Below are positions 32,985-46,327 of a stretch of DNA of 57,456 bases, piece after piece (positions within the stretch are counted from its first letter, which is position 1; every line of letters begins with the position of its first letter). The DNA comes from Guyanagaster necrorhizus (lineage: Eukaryota; Basidiomycota; Agaricomycetes; Agaricales; Physalacriaceae). The DNA lies in contig NW_025064890.1 in NCBI RefSeq assembly GCF_019112545.1, positions 458,182 through 515,637 of the forward strand. Direction: 5' to 3'. A program made the position numbers and the translations under genes. The notes beneath the pieces were generated by a model that worked only from the letters and a program-made list of their open reading frames with translations, ran no database searches and was not told the origin of the DNA.

Positions 32985-34620
32985 TCAATTTAGGGATAAT
33001 TCATAATCATGAATAGTGTTGTTAGCAAGCATCAGTTTTTCATTTACCCACTGGTTAGATTCTGGACTATAACCCTTCCAACTGACTAAATAGTCAACTA
33101 TAGTCATCATCCCACCATCTTTTGCCCTGATTTTTTGTAGTTTGTGATTTAGAACCTGATCAACTTTATAGTGCTTTTCATCATTGATCAGATAAGGTGG
33201 TGAAGGTAGGAGATGTTCTTGATTCAGAAATGCAGGCATGATATATGAGGTCAACAATGTCTTATTAAAGACATCATGAACCTTCTATATGGGGGGTATT
33301 TTAAGTTTGTAGGTGCTGAATCCAACTTTAGATATGATAGGAATGTGCTTATCAGCTAGTTTGCACTTTAGCCAGGGGAGGTGCAGATTGGACATGTCAA
33401 GCCAAACTTTGTCATTGACAGAATATATCAGGGCAGAGCAATAATGTCTGTCATATTGAGTTTTCATTGTAGTTGCAGCCTTTTCAAGGGCTGTCTTGGT
33501 TTTCTTGTGAATCATTGCCATTGTAGTTGCAAAGTCAGCTGATGCAGGAGTGGTAGTTTGGTGTCATTCTGTTTGGGTAATATATGGGTGTTAGCTATGA
33601 TTGATGAAGAATGGGGTTTTTTCTGTTGCTGAGTGTATTTGGTTGTTCTGTTAAAAGGCAGCAAGAGCCAGCCACTCTATCCAGTCATCTTGCCAGTAGT
33701 TTATGAAGAGGTGGAGATACTTTTCTATCTCTTGGTTTGCCTGTCCATTTGTGGGTGATATGCTGTTGAAGCATTATGTCTGATGTTCAAGAGTCAGTAG
33801 AGATCATCTAAGAATTTAGAGATGAATTGGGATCTTCTATCAGAGATGACTACTTGAGGCATGTTATATTTGATATAGACTTCATCACATAAGATTTTTG
33901 CTCATCCTTCAGAAGTCAATTCCATCAAGCAGGCAATCAGAATGATGGCCTTCAAGAATCAGTCAACTATAATGATGATAGTGTTATAGCTATTACAGTC
34001 TGGCAGTCCAGTGATCATATCAACAGAGATATGGGTCCATAGTGATAATGAAATCTTGTTTGGGTGGAGTGGAGCAGCTCATGCTTGCATTGATGATTTG
34101 CCCTATTGGCAGACTTCATATGCCTTAATATATATAATGATGTCATTGCTCATTTTAGGCTATCAATACTCCCATAGTACCAATTCCTTGGTTTTGGCAA
34201 TGCCAGGATGACTGGTGGTTGCATAGTCATGATAAGTGGCAATAATTTTGCCATGGAGCCTGTGATCTTGGGGAATATAGATTTGGCTATCATATCAAAT
34301 CATTCTTTCCTCCTTCATCATTTCTCATTTGTGGTTGAGGAATGGAGCTACCTGCTGGTCTTATTTGTGACTGTCTCTAGTAGTGCTCTTGATTCATTCA
34401 TGAATCTTCTCTTCTGTTGGCATTATCATAGTATGGAAGTGTTGGGGCTGGAGGAGTATTACTCCTTCATTGTCTTATTCCCCCTAGTCATAGTCTGCTC
34501 ATCAGCTGAGAAGGTCAGCCTTCTTGTTTGCTGTCCCTGCTTTATGGTGGAGAGTATACTGATATTAACTGAGTTTAGTTACCTACTGGGCTTGTTGTTG
34601 GTTTAGCTTTTGTGGCTGTC
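32985..34620 (-). pseudogene. B3 integrase and chromodomain (minus strand)
   Basis: The chromodomain frame (33257-32985) is open and complete: EKHYKVDQVLNHKLQKI, DYLVSWKGYSPESNQWV. Upstream (33521-33285) is an open GPY/F-region frame (YSVNDKVWLDMSNLHLPWLK, CKLADKHIP). The DDE core (about 34110-33540) and zinc-binding region are recognisable against B1 but carry stops. Confidence 0.85.
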
Positions 34621-35770
34621 AGAAGTACCAGAGATTCTAATGATCAGTCTAGATTTCAAAGACTTGGGTGGCACTTATCAAATAATGTCACCATTCTTCC
34701 AGAGTGAGTATTATCACTAGTAACTCCTTGTCATATATTTCATAGTTCTGTTCTGTGACCAAGAGTGCTTTTGAAAGGAAAGCCACTGGTCACCATCTGC
34801 CATTCTGTTCCTGAGATAGTACAGCTCCTATTGCCTCTTCACTGGAGTCTGCCTCAACCTAAAACCTTCCTTTCTGGTCCAGAATAGCAAGGATGACATC
34901 TCCAGCCAGTTGCTTCTTGAGGTCATCAAAGGTGATTTGTTGAGAGTGCCCTCAAGTCCAAGGAGCATTCTCAGTAAGTTGTGTCATTGGTTGGACTGCC
35001 TTGCTGTAATCCTGAATAAATCACCAATAGAAGTTTGTGAATCCCAAAAAAGACTGAAGTTCCTTTTTCTTAGTTGGAACGGACTATTCAGTGATGCTGG
35101 TGACTTTGATGGGGTCCATTCATATACTCCCTTCACTGATAATAACACCAAGATACTCAGTCTCGAGTATCTCAAATTCACACTTTTCCACTTTGAGGAA
35201 TAGCATGTGCTTTCTCATTGAAGCTAGTACTCATCGTACAAGCTCTCTGTGCTTCTCCTTCATTTTTGATATAATCAGAATGTCATTGAGGTAGATAGTG
35301 ACCTTTCCAGCCAAGATGAGATCCTTGAAGATGTTGTTTATCATCCACTGGAATGTTGCTGGGAAGTTGGTGAGTCCAAAGAACATCACCATTGGTTCAA
35401 ATAATCTCTGATTAGTCTGGAAGGCCATCTTCCATTCATCCCCCTTCTTGATCTAGACATTGTTATACTTCCACCAAATATCAAGTTTGGTGTAGTACCT
35501 TATGCCTCATAGTTTGTCCATGAGTTCTGAAATGAGAGGTAGACAGTAGTGATTCTTAATTATCATTTCATTTAGTTTGTGGTAGTCTTATATAGGGCAG
35601 AGTTTGCTATCTTTTTTCTTGACAAAAAAGAAAGGGGAGGCCATAGGAAATTTGGATGGACAGATCCTTCTGCTGGACAGATTTTCATTGAGGAATTTGT
35701 TGAGTTTCTGTTGTTCATTATCACCAAGAGGATAGGTTTTGCAGTTAAGATTAGCATTAGCATTTGGAAT
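34620..35770 (-). pseudogene. B3 RNase H and reverse transcriptase (minus strand)
   Basis: RT (about 35770-35090) includes the open stretch 35428-35231, MAFQTNQRLFEPMVMFFGLT with a catalytic box YLNDIL (first Asp changed to Asn). Its N-terminal part (35836-35588) is open: FNELLALKPWNHAIKLIPNA, FFVKKKDSKL. RNase H lies at about 34900-34620. Confidence 0.85.
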
Positions 35771-36004
35771 TAACTTGATTGCATGATTCCAGGGTTTCAG
35801 AGCCAGAAGCTCATTAAAACTCTCTTTCTCAAACAAGTCTCTGAAATCTTAGGCTCATTTGGGGACCATTTCCTCAAATATCTTTTCCTCCTTCTTCTTG
35901 TTCATTCTCACTGCCAAGTTATTAGTGTGATGGATAGCATGAATGTGGATTTTGTGCTGGAGGTCAATGGCAAGAATAGTTTCCTCATCATCCATCTCCT
36001 CATT

Positions 36005-36700
36005 CTAATGGTCTTCTGAGTCCTCATCTGGCAGTTCAAAGGGAAGTTTCTGGCATTTGCAGTGGGTAAAGGTTATTTTGCCAATTTTCCAATTGATCAA
36101 TGAATTGTGCCTGATCAGCCAGTCATGCTCCAGGAACACTTCTTTGGATCCCAAATCTGTTACTGTGAGATTGATCCATTCAGAGTGATCACTGATTGTA
36201 AGCTGGAGCTTGATGAACTCAGTGATCAATCCAGCCTGATTTTTGGTTCTGTCAGCATTGTATATGAGGATTGAGGCTGCCATAGTTCTTGTGGGAAGCT
36301 TATTTTTTTTCATGAAAGTCCAATTGATGGAACTTCCTGTGCAGCCACTATCAATCAGAGTGGTCACTGCATGGTTCAACCAGTTTGTCAAGGTCTTGAC
36401 TTGAGCTGTTATGAGGAGGTCTTGACTGAGTGTTTTAGATTGACAGATATATTTCTGTGGGCCTTATAGTTCATCAAGCTATTCTAAGGCTCAGCACCTT
36501 TCAGCATTCCTAAGTTCTTCCATCATCTTGTCAATGACTTCTTCAATTCTGGTCTTGTGGATCCAGTTCTGAAGTACAGCTTTCACTGCTTCTTTGGTTT
36601 TTGTGTTTCTGATGGCTCTCCAAGTCCACTCAGTATTGAATAGTTTGAGCCACACATTGGGGCTCTCTGCCTCTGTTTGGCTCATAGGCATTTGAGTTTT
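36005..36700 (-). pseudogene. B3 protease, best preserved in family B
   Basis: The minus-strand frame 36391-36005 is open for 128 residues with an intact retropepsin motif, VTTLIDSGCTGSSIN, and VFLEHDWLIRHNSLINWK. The upstream piece (36691-36491), with KLFNTEWTWRAIRNTKTKEA, is the conserved Gag-protease spacer also seen in B1 and B6. Confidence 0.85.
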
Positions 36701-36954
36701 CTTTTGTGATTCTGTGGTGTGCAGGATAGAAATTCATGGTATATTTGAATGCACAGTAATAGTGGGCATTTTTGTAACTACAAAAACATTATCAGTCTGA
36801 CTAGTGGCTGTTGGTTGCACACCATAAAGTTCTTTAGCCAGTTCAGTGGAATTGCTCACTGACTGGCTGCATCTTTTACTTCTTCCATCTTGGTTTCTAT
36901 GCTGAGTTCTTCTTCCTCTTTCTGCAGGTCAGTGATCTGTGCTCTGATGTCTTC

Positions 36955-39900
36955 TTATATTCTCTTTTTCTTCAGACAGTCCTTCACTATGTGGCCCTTC
37001 TGACCACAATTAAAGCACTTGCCTTCCTTTTTCATCTGGTCTATGTCCATCAGTTTCTCTGATCCAGTATACATTGTTCCTGTTCTGGTCTTCTGCATGC
37101 TATAAGTGGAGACTGTTGAGAGTCCTGATAATTTTCCAGCAGTTGTCTCCAATGATTTGAAGCTGTTCAGAGTTGGTGGAGTCGACTTCTTTGAATAGTC
37201 CTGCAGTATTGATGATTCTGCTTTCTGCTTTTGTCACTCCTTATACATCTCAATGATTTGCTCCTTTCATTCATTATATCCAACTGGCATTAGGGCTCTG
37301 ATGCCAATCATAGAAATCATCATGACATATGAGGAGGGGATGCCTCTCTTGAGGGCCTCAACCATTCATCCATTGTTTGCTATATCATCCCAAATTCTGG
37401 TGAGCTTGGCTAGATGTTCCAGCTTATTAAAATAATCAATAGCTGCCTTATTGTCTATCTTGTATTCCTTGATCTTTTGTTTGTGTACTTCTTATACTGC
37501 CAGATCAATGAATTTGTCATAGAGCATTTGTTTAAAGATGGGCCATGAGAGATATCAGTAGTGCTCCTGAGTTGATGATCAGAAGTTCAGGGAAATAAAG
37601 ATCCACCAGGTCTTCATCTTCTCCTCAAAATAGGAGGTGGTGAAGATGATCTTATTCATGTCAGTTCCTAGATACCCAATATAGACCTCAAAGTATTGCT
37701 CACAGTCTACAAGGAATTGGTCAATGTCATCAGATGCCCCCTTGAAGGAGCAGGGTTTTTGTAAGAGGTCTGAGCAACATTAGAGGACTGCTATATCATT
37801 GAGCAATGTGCCCATCAGGTTGGGCTATTCAGAAAATAGGGGCCATCACTATTCTTGCAGTGGCCTAGGGAATGAGTGAAGCAAGTTGTCATCAGCAATG
37901 GAGCTCTCTCATGACAGTTCTTCTTTCTGGGCTATGACTCTATCTCAGATGGTGAACCTGAATTGTACTACCTCAGGATCATCTTTAACTAGTTCCTTTC
38001 CAGTGCCACTCCCACTTGCTTTGTCAGATAGAAGCTGAGCCCCTAAGATTTGGCTCTCTTTGCTGGTCCACAGGTTTCAGTAGGATGTTGATGCTTCTCA
38101 GATTTGCTGTCAGGATTGTGACAGCCAGATTGCCATTGATTGGGATGAGGGGGTGGAGTACAAAAATGTACTCTAGATGGATGGGGCCATATATATGGCT
38201 TGTTTTGAGGTTACAGGTGGTGATCATGGTATTGGTTAAACAGGTTTTGGCATTTGGTAAGCTAGTGACCTGCAAACCTGATCTTTGGGGTGGTTTTTGT
38301 TGTATTGAACTGCAGCATAGTCAGTAGCAGCATATCTTAGAATTTCTGTTTGTTTATCAGGATCAGAATATAAATATAATTGTCCTATTTGTGATGCTAC
38401 TCAAGTAGCATTATATCATAGAAAATTTATCCTATACAGGTAGTGCTCCTGATACTCCTGCATCTGTGCTTCTTGTACTGCTCTTTCTAATTCTTCTTCA
38501 TCCATATCCTTCTGAAGTCCATAGGCAAGCTCTTCTCCAGCTCAGAGTGGATTGCTGCTTTCAGTTTCCTTGTCTCTCATCAGCTTCATCCTTCTCTTCC
38601 TTGAGGGAGAAGGTGGCAAGCAGGTCATAGTAACTCTTCACACTTTCTTATGGTTGGGCTGTCATCTCACTGTTCTGACTGGGTATTTAGCCCAGCGATA
38701 GGGCCTGCAGGGTCTGAGGTATTGAGATAGGTGGAAGCAGGCTGGTTTCTGATATTAGAGTCATACTGATTCCCACCCATTGCTCATACTATTGCCACTC
38801 ACTCATGATAGAGCTGGACATTTCTTCAGTATTCATCATCAAAGAGCTGTTTGACCACCTGACTCCCAAGAAACTCTCGGAGAGCTCAGGTGAGAATGTG
38901 GGCAGTTCTAGAGACTCATAGTCTGTAATGTCTGAGGACAGACTTACCATCCCTGAACATAGTGTCAGTGCTGGGGGTCCTTCTGAGAGAGGGATACTGT
39001 GGGGTTGGAAGGCATGGAGGGGGCTCATTGATTCTTGCACTGGCTGCAAGAGTTTCATTTCATCAGCAGCCTTCACTCCATGAGTCAGACTTGATACTGG
39101 GTTCTCAGAATACAGAGATTGAGAGGGACTAATCCACATAGACTGGTGCAAGTATAGATGCAACCTTGGGCTGGATTCTATATCAGTTGAAAATGTTAGC
39201 TCTTTTCAGTCAAGCCCTTTCGATGACTCGCTGCTCTTCTCTGTGCTCTCTGTCATACTCAGTGGCTTTCTCTCTCTGCCTTCTGCTTTCGAGGATACAC
39301 TCCTCAAGCTTGCTGTAAACTAGTTGCAGTACAGTTTATTGCCTCTGTTCTTCTTGTTGGAGGGCCTCATCATAGTTGAATAGGATGTTAAGGTCTCAGG
39401 CTGGGAAGAGTCAGTGTATGATTTCATTTCTGTTTTTTCAGATTTGTTGCTTGTCATCGAGCTGGTCTGAGAGAGACCTCTCCAACCCACTGCTTGTTTT
39501 GATTGAGTGGTAGTTTGTAGAGGCAGAGCTGTGAGACTGGCTTGAAGATGTCATATGTCAGGATCTTACAGCCATCTGAGTGAGACTGAGGGAGTCTCTG
39601 GCATGGTTATCAATCCCAGGAGTTTGAGAGGTCTAGAAAGGGTTGAAGGAGGGAGACTGCTGAAAAAAGTCACTTGAAAGGTCTTCATCCTCATAGTCAG
39701 GGATGAGGGTTCATTGCCAGGGATTTCAGAATCCTATGAGATGAGTGTCACTGTCTCTGCTTAGCTGAGGGGTATCTGTGTCTTTCTTTTTCTTGAATGT
39801 CTCTTTGAGCCATGCTGCTAGGTCTGACTTTAGGTAAGGGGCTTGTCAGAGACTGGTGGGATGTTCATCAGGATTCAGGAATGTCATAGAGTGGGAGGTC

Positions 39901-40095
39901 TGGAGTTATGTTTTATAGAATGTGTTGAATATGTTGAAACTTGTTATAATGCCTGATTGTCTAGGCAGTGATTGAATAGCATCTTCAGTACAGCTGGATG
40001 ATCACCAATAATCCTAACAATGTTCCAATGATGGAAGATTGGAGTTCAAAGAACTCTTAGTCAAAGTTTGAGTCTGATGTGTTGATAGAGGGCAT
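36955..40095 (-). pseudogene. B3 gag region: N-terminal helix, capsid, CCHC (minus strand)
   Basis: From ATG 40095 (MPSINTSDSNFD), an in-frame TAA and then FFELQSSIIGTLLGLLVIIQ, the conserved hydrophobic helix. A long decayed stretch follows, then the capsid (about 37780-37230) and an intact knuckle CFNCGQKGHIVKDC in the open frame 37152-36955. The many open short frames between are mostly not in the conserved reading. Confidence 0.72.
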
Positions 40096-40138
40096 TCAGT
40101 TTCCTCTGCACTAATATGTGTGAGGAAAGGAAAAGACA

Positions 40139-40151
40139 AGCTTCGAGCTAA
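40139..40151 (-). promoter_or_regulatory. Self-complementary primer-binding site of B3
   Basis: The minus strand reads TTAGCTCGAAGCT, keeping the ancestral CG. It pairs in 11 of 13 positions with the LTR motif at 40306-40318, where both CG bases have changed. The motif starts 34 nt after the TATTTAAG box (40352-40345). Confidence 0.68.
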
Positions 40152-40152
40152 T

Positions 40153-40611
40153 TGTTAGACCCAAGCATCATATGAACAGAAACACATGATAAACAGAAGC
40201 TGTCTCACACTTTGGACAGTTGTCTGAGTTCACTGATGCACTTCTTAAATAGTGTGTCACAAGGCCAAAGAAATCAGCTTGAGAATAGAATGGTGTAAAT
40301 AAACTTTAGCTTAAAGCTGAGGATTTACCAGTGAAGGCAAGCCTCTTAAATACTGTACAAATCTGGTTCTAAATATACTACTGCCAATTGTGTGTTGCTG
40401 AATCCTTTGTGCCCATTGTCCTTGGGCATTGTTACTGTATATAAAAGAGCAATCATGCATTGTCAGACAACACTTGTTACATCAAAAGACAATGATAAAC
40501 TTGGCCTGTTGTGATGACTAAGCTATGTCTCACAGTCTTAAGCATTTATGTTAGCACTCTGACTAAGCATAAATAAGGGTTAAAGTTAAGAAAAGAGTAA
40601 AAATCATAACA
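40153..40611 (-). repeat. 5' LTR of B3 (459 bp)
   Basis: On the + strand TGTTAGACCCAAGC...AATCATAACA. Equal in length to the 3' LTR at 32493-32951. Confidence 0.93.
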
Positions 40612-41280
40612 TAACTCCAACCTGTGAAATCTGCCAGCTTAGCAATTCTCCTATGCAGCTTTCTTGAATGAGCTTCATAGCAACTTTGGTTCTTTCAATG
40701 CCATCAGAGATGCTGAGGATACATTAGAACACCTCCAAATGCATGACAGAGACCAGATCATAAAGTACATAGTCTAATTTAACTAATATGCCTTGCAAAT
40801 CAGGTACAGAGACAACTCTCTCCACTATGCCTTCTATCATGATCTCTGTATCTGCATAAAGAATGATATGGCTCACTATAGGAAGTCCAGCAACCTCTGT
40901 GACATGCACCTCCTCACCCAAGAACTTGATGCCCATTACTAAACCTGGAAGACTGAAATTGCTCATGAAAACTAAGACAATAAAGCCCCTAACCAATCCT
41001 CCAATCCCAAACCTCAGAGATCCAACTCTTCTCTAGACTCCAACTTCACACCAAAATCCACCACTGCCAAGCCCTATGCTAATAAGCTAGGTAAAGATAG
41101 CCATCTGATTTAGGAAAAAAAAGACCATCAGCACCAGAACAACCTCTGTATATTCTGCAGAGCCAAACACAAGACTAAGGATTGCAATAAGTGGAAAGCA
41201 GTGGCTTTTGCCAAGGGTCATGCAGTAGAAGTAGACACTATTCTTGAGGAACCAGCTCCAACCAAATCAGAAAACTAAGA
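40612..41280 (+). pseudogene. A3 gag, C-terminal part
   Basis: Resumes the capsid after B3 (AFLNELHSNFGSFNAIRDAED) and ends with a zinc knuckle at 41147-41185, CIFCRAKHKTKDC, which again has the short C-x2-C-x3-H-x4-C spacing of A2. Matches A2 9560-10230. Confidence 0.83.
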
Positions 41281-41289
41281 AGCAACCCT

Positions 41290-43060
41290 ATTTCCTCTGT
41301 GTGAGTTCAGAGTTGCATTGACTCTATTTGCACACCAGAGGTCATCACCCTCAATGCAACATCTGTTTTCAACCAATCCTTCTATCTTCCACTTTCAGCA
41401 GAATTACTAACTAGTATAGAGTCCAATGGGTCTCCAGCTTCTACCATTCTGCATTTTCTTGCTCTTATTGATTCTGGTTCTAGCCACTGCTTTATTGACA
41501 TTAAGTATATAGCTGCCAATGATATTCCTGTTAAAACCATCTCCAGTATGCAACTCTGATTATTTGATGGTTCTGTCAGAAACTACATATCTCAAACTGC
41601 AACTATTTCTATCCATTTCCCTTCTGGAGACACCTTCCTTATTGACTTCTATGTCACTCATCTGAATTTATCTTGCAATCTTGTCCTAGGACACAACTAG
41701 CTCTCCTGCTACAATTCACTAATTGACTGAGCTGAGAACAGTATTACTTTCTGCTCAAGCTACCAGGATCTCATTCCAACCAATTCTGCAGCCTCCACCA
41801 CATTCCTGAGACTTCCATGCTCATAAGACAATAGTCCACCTCTCTCCAAGCCTTCCAGCTCAATTCTGAGACTTCTGTGCTCACCAGACTCAATCAGTCC
41901 AACCTCTAGGGCTTTACTTCATTCCAAATCCCCTGTAGGTAGCTGACAGACTCAGTTCCCATATGAACCCATCTATTCCTATCCTCCTTCAGAGTCTTTT
42001 ACTATGAAAGCACACCTAAAGATTTTCATCATATCTGCTGCTGTGTTTGTTGAAGCCAGTGCAGAAGGTGCTCAGCAGTTTATACTGCAGCCTTCTTTGC
42101 CTAATATTGGAGCCAAGGCCACATCTGCAGAACTGACAGATCTTTCATCAGTGCCAATAGAGTATCATGATTTTGCAGACATTTTTAGTGATACTCTCTC
42201 TGAAAAACTACCTGAACACAGGCTGTATGACCTCAAAATTAACCTTGAGAAAGGAACATCTTCACTGCTTGGACTCATTTATTCCCTCTCAGAATCCAAA
42301 CTCAAGGTCTTATGAGAGTTTATTGATGATAATCTGTGCAATAGGTTTATTACTCTATTCTGCTCTCCACATGAGGCTCCAGTCCTATTTGTCAAGAAGA
42401 AGACTGATGAACTCCAACTTTGCATCGACTACCATAGCCTAAATAAAATCTCCAAGAAGGATTGCTATCCTCTTCCTCTCATTTCTGACCTCCTTGACTC
42501 TGTCCACTCCACATACATCTACACCAAGCTTGACTTTTGGCATGCCTACTATCTTATTCACATAGCTAAAGAGGATAAATGGAAAACAGCCTTCCAGACC
42601 TGTTACAGTTCCTTTGAATGGCATGTCATGCCTTTTGGCCTCACAAATACTTCAGCAGCATTTCAATGATTTGTGAATGATATATTCTCTGATATGCTTA
42701 ACATATCAGTAGTAGTCTATCTTGATGACATCCTTATATATTCTGACAATTCAGAAGATCACCAGAAACATGTTTGTGAGGTCCTTATGCAGGCTTAGAG
42801 CTAATGGACTCTACTGCAAAGGTTCCAAATGCAAATTCAACTGAGACTCTGTGGAGTATCTAGACTACATCCTATCACCTAAAGGACTTTGCATGTCTGA
42901 AAAAAAAGTCAAGGCCATTGTTGACTGGCTGGTGCTATAAAAAGTCAAAAACATCCAATCCTTCCTTGGCTTCACCAACTTCTACCATCACTTCATACAT
43001 AGATATAGTGATATTGTCATCCCCCTTATATGACTCACCCACAAGGAAACTCCATGGAAA
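41290..43060 (+). pseudogene. A3 protease and reverse transcriptase
   Basis: Protease core LIDSGSSHCFIDIKY (about 41465-41510) with the DSG motif intact, then the linker and VPIEYHDFADIFSDTLSEKL (open 42004-42315). RT continues with FVKKKTDELQLCIDY (about 42390-42435), a shift-free FGLTNTSAAFQ and the intact catalytic box [12 protein letters not shown] (about 42715-42750). Premature stops remain, for example after KVL at 42315 and after AFQ near 42670. Confidence 0.87.
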
Positions 43061-44905
43061 TTTGATGACAAATACTTAGCTACCTTCAATGATTTGAAAC
43101 AGGCTTTTACACATACTCTCATCTTTACTCACTAGGTCTCCAATCAAAAGATAGTGGTGGAAACTGATGCATCTGATTATGCTATTGCAGCTATTCTCTC
43201 TATCTATCTTGAAGATGGCAAAATTCACCCAATTGCTTTTTACTCCTAGAGCCTCCATGCAGCTGAACTCAACTATGACACTCATAACAAAGAGCTCCTA
43301 GCCATTATTAAAGCTTTTAAACATTGGTGGCACTATCTTGAAGGCTCTATAGACTCTATCGATGTCATAACAGACTGTAAAAATCTTGAATACTTCACCA
43401 CCATTAAGATTCTAACCCACTGACAAGTCTGCTGATCTGAATACCTATCTTAGTTCAACTTAGTAATCCAGTTCTGACCTAGAAAACTTGATGGGAAATC
43501 AGATGCACTTACTAGATGATAGGACATCTACCCTAAAGAGGGGGATAGCCAATACACTCAAGTCAATCTCTACAATTTCTGACTGGTGTTTATTCAAAAA
43601 CAACTTTCCATGTCACTCTGTGCAACCTACTTTGAAGGCTCTACTCTCTGAGCCAGTGCCATTATGGATATTGATAAGCTTTATATTGATATCAAACAAG
43701 CACAATCTTCTGACCCTACATCCTCTGACAGCCTTCACTAGGCTAAGACCACTTCAGAATCCTCCCTCTCTCAGTGGTCCATTGATGAATCAGATATCCT
43801 TCACTTTGAAGGCCACATCTATATCCTGGAGTCTGATGATCTCCATCTCCATATACTACAGAACAATCATGACCATATCTTGGCAGACCATTTTGGTCAA
43901 AACTGGATATTAGAGCTCATCCAGCAGAATTACATCTGGCCAAAGATGCATAAATATGTTTGACACTACATTAAGTCCTGCACAGTTTGTGGATGCAACA
44001 AGGCACCTAGACACCACTCTTATGGATTACTCAAATCTCTACTGGTCCCCAAATGGCCATGGGATTCTATTTCTATAGATTTTATTGAATAACTACTGGA
44101 CTCCAATGGATTTACTGCCATCTTAGTAGTCATAGACTGAGCTAGCAAGCAAGCCATCTTCATCTCCACTCACAACATCATTAACTCCATAGAGCTCACC
44201 CAACTGTTTCTTATCCATGTTTTCTCCAAACATGAGATATCCAGTCATATCACCTTAGATCGTAGCTCCAAATTTGTTTTCCAATTTACTTGTGCCTTAG
44301 CTATAGCTCTTGACATGGAACTCCACCTTACTTCTGGTTACCATCTGAAGGCCAATGGACAAACTGAACAGGCAAATCAAACTCTGGAACAGTACATCTG
44401 CATCTACTGCTCCTACTAACAGGACAACTGGGACACCCTCCTACTCATTGCCAAGTTTGCATACAACAATGCCTCTAATGCATCCATTGGAATTTTCTCA
44501 TTTTTTGCTAATAAGAGCTACTACCCTAACATCATTATTCACCCTGAAAGGGACATTGCCTCTGCTCAGGTCCAAGACTTTGCAGTTGATCTTGATGAAC
44601 TCTATCAAATATTAAAAGACAAAATCTCCAAGACTCAGGCTCACTACAAGACCCAAGTGAACAAGCATTGGATTCTGGTGCCCCCATTCACAGTGGATGA
44701 CAAGATCTACCTCAGTTCTAAATATATCAAAACCATCTGTCCAACCAAAAAATTCTCAGAGAAATACCTCAGCTCTTTCAAAATTATAGCCCAACTGGAT
44801 TTCCACTCTTTCACACTGAGGCTTCCACCAGATCTCTGGTCCATTCACTCAGTCTTCCATGTGTTACAATTAGAATCTGTAGAAGAAAACACCATCTCTA
44901 ACTGA
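43060..44905 (+). pseudogene. A3 RNase H and integrase
   Basis: RNase H reads VVETDASDYAIAAILSIYLE (about 43158-43215) and LNYDTHNKELLAIIKAF. Integrase has CTVCGCNKAPRH (about 43978), all three acidic residues (SIDFIE, TLDRSSKF, GQTEQANQ) and stops between them. The GPY/F-like region is open at 44657-44905 (PPFTVDDKIYLSSKYIKTIC to LWSIHSVFHV). The chromodomain is missing: D begins 15 bases after the usual stop-decayed Arg codon. Confidence 0.86.
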
Positions 44906-44921
44906 ATTGAACCACCACTGA

Positions 44922-46327
44922 TGTGCTTGGTAATGGCTAAGTGATTAAGAGAAGTGAATGAGAAATGAACTCTCAAACACCAACATCTAACCACTCAATA
45001 CACAATCACCAAATACAGTTGAGGTTGGTTGTTTCAAGTATGATAGAAGCACTCTTGCAGTCTTAAGTAAAATCAAAGAAACAGTCAATAAAGACAGTTA
45101 TTTAACTCTATCTTGCTTTCAAAGATGCAATACTCATGAGAGTAGTTTATAGCAATGTTTAAGTATAATTAGGACTTAGAATCAACACCAAATTGCCCTC
45201 CAAATCAACTTAGAATATTCTGAAACCTAATAAACTCCAAAACTCAAATACTAAGTCTATCAAGCACTTAGGCTTGACTAGCTGCACTCTTAGCTGGCTA
45301 GCAGTCCTCAAAACTGAAGAACTTGTATTCTGATGCCAAAACCCTTATAGCTTGGAACCCAAAATTAATCCAAAACCCAAAATACAGTTATTATTCCAAT
45401 CCAATCCTCTCTAAGTGACAAAGCAACTTAAATAAATCACTAAGTCAAAGCAGAACTCAAAATCCTTTGTCCCAGAGACCAGCTACAGTGGGCTAGAAGG
45501 CCTGAATGTGGGGGTGGGTTGCTTGCTTGCTATTTCCCCCCCATTCCCTTCTTTTATACACCAACAACAGATACAGAATCTATAAATAAAGCATTCAAAA
45601 TAATATTTCTCTGGTTTAAAGCGGAATCATGATATTATTCCGGAATGGCAGTACTCCTGGACTCCCCTAGGCTTGCCCAGACCCACCTGGCCACTGCACA
45701 GCTTTATTTTAAGCCTACAGTGCCTGTGGGTATCTAACTCCTTTCTATCTACTCAGAGTTTTAATCCTCTGAGTTATTCTTAGTAGCTCAATCGATCAGG
45801 CCTGGTCAACTGGTCCTATCCACTCTATTCCTCTCAATTCTAAGTCCCTTAGGTCATCTAATATCTAGAAAATTTGGATTTAGGCATTTGAGTCAAAACT
45901 CACAGTGCTAGCCACAGATCATTGGATCTCTCTTCTTACTGCTCCTGGATGATGCTATCTCTATTCAATACTCCACAACTGGCTATGGTATTATACCCCT
46001 AGCTGTCTTAGAATATGCTTGTCTTAGTGGCATGTAGAATTGGCCCCATTTGAGATACCATTTCTAAGTCCAACTTGGACTTAGTATTTTCCAAGGTGTA
46101 GTGCTGAACTTTTCTAAGTTTAAATCTGACTAAGGATTTTTATCCTTAGGCCATGTTATTTTTACAGTCCCTTTTGGACTTAGTATTAGTGACTAGCATG
46201 ACTATCAGCTTGAAGCCTCAGCCATAGTTCTCTACTAGCTAATAACCCTCAGTTACTAGCATATTCTAGTGTGTTATGTAGAATTTGCAAATTATAGAGC
46301 TGGATATGTAGCCTGCACATCACCACA
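44922..46327 (+). mobile_element. D: 1.4-kb non-coding repeat replacing the A3 chromodomain
   Basis: TGTGCTTGG...CACCACA. No protein frame. It has a CTTTTATACA TATA-like box near 45552 and two tight hairpins (46064-46084 and 46130-46149). Its left flank is pol and its right flank is already inside the antisense gene, so about 450 bp of A3 (the chromodomain and gene end) is missing. Ends and base composition resemble a solo LTR of another family; layout is loosely like C2, but I could not establish homology. Confidence 0.55.

Larger units (their letters stand above)
32493..40611 (-). mobile_element. B3: full-length family B chromovirus, minus strand
   Basis: 8119 bp with two 459-bp LTRs. Flanks TAATC (32488-32492) and TAACT (40612-40616) are each one C-to-T change from TAACC, the expected sequence at this point of A3 gag. 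All domains of B1 are present in mirror order. Confidence 0.93.

Noticed and set aside
38016..38327. 103-residue plus-strand ORF as a host gene
   Set aside because: It overlaps the minus-strand gag-region sequence of B3 and shows no known domain or conserved counterpart.
40724..40996. 90-residue minus-strand ORF, and similar at 9735-9938
   Set aside because: Both are antisense shadows of the family A capsid reading, which is recognisable on the + strand.
44922..46327. D as a clean insertion with a 5-bp duplication
   Set aside because: The two flanks come from different parts of family A (pol and antisense gene end), so a deletion must also have happened and no reliable duplication can be called.
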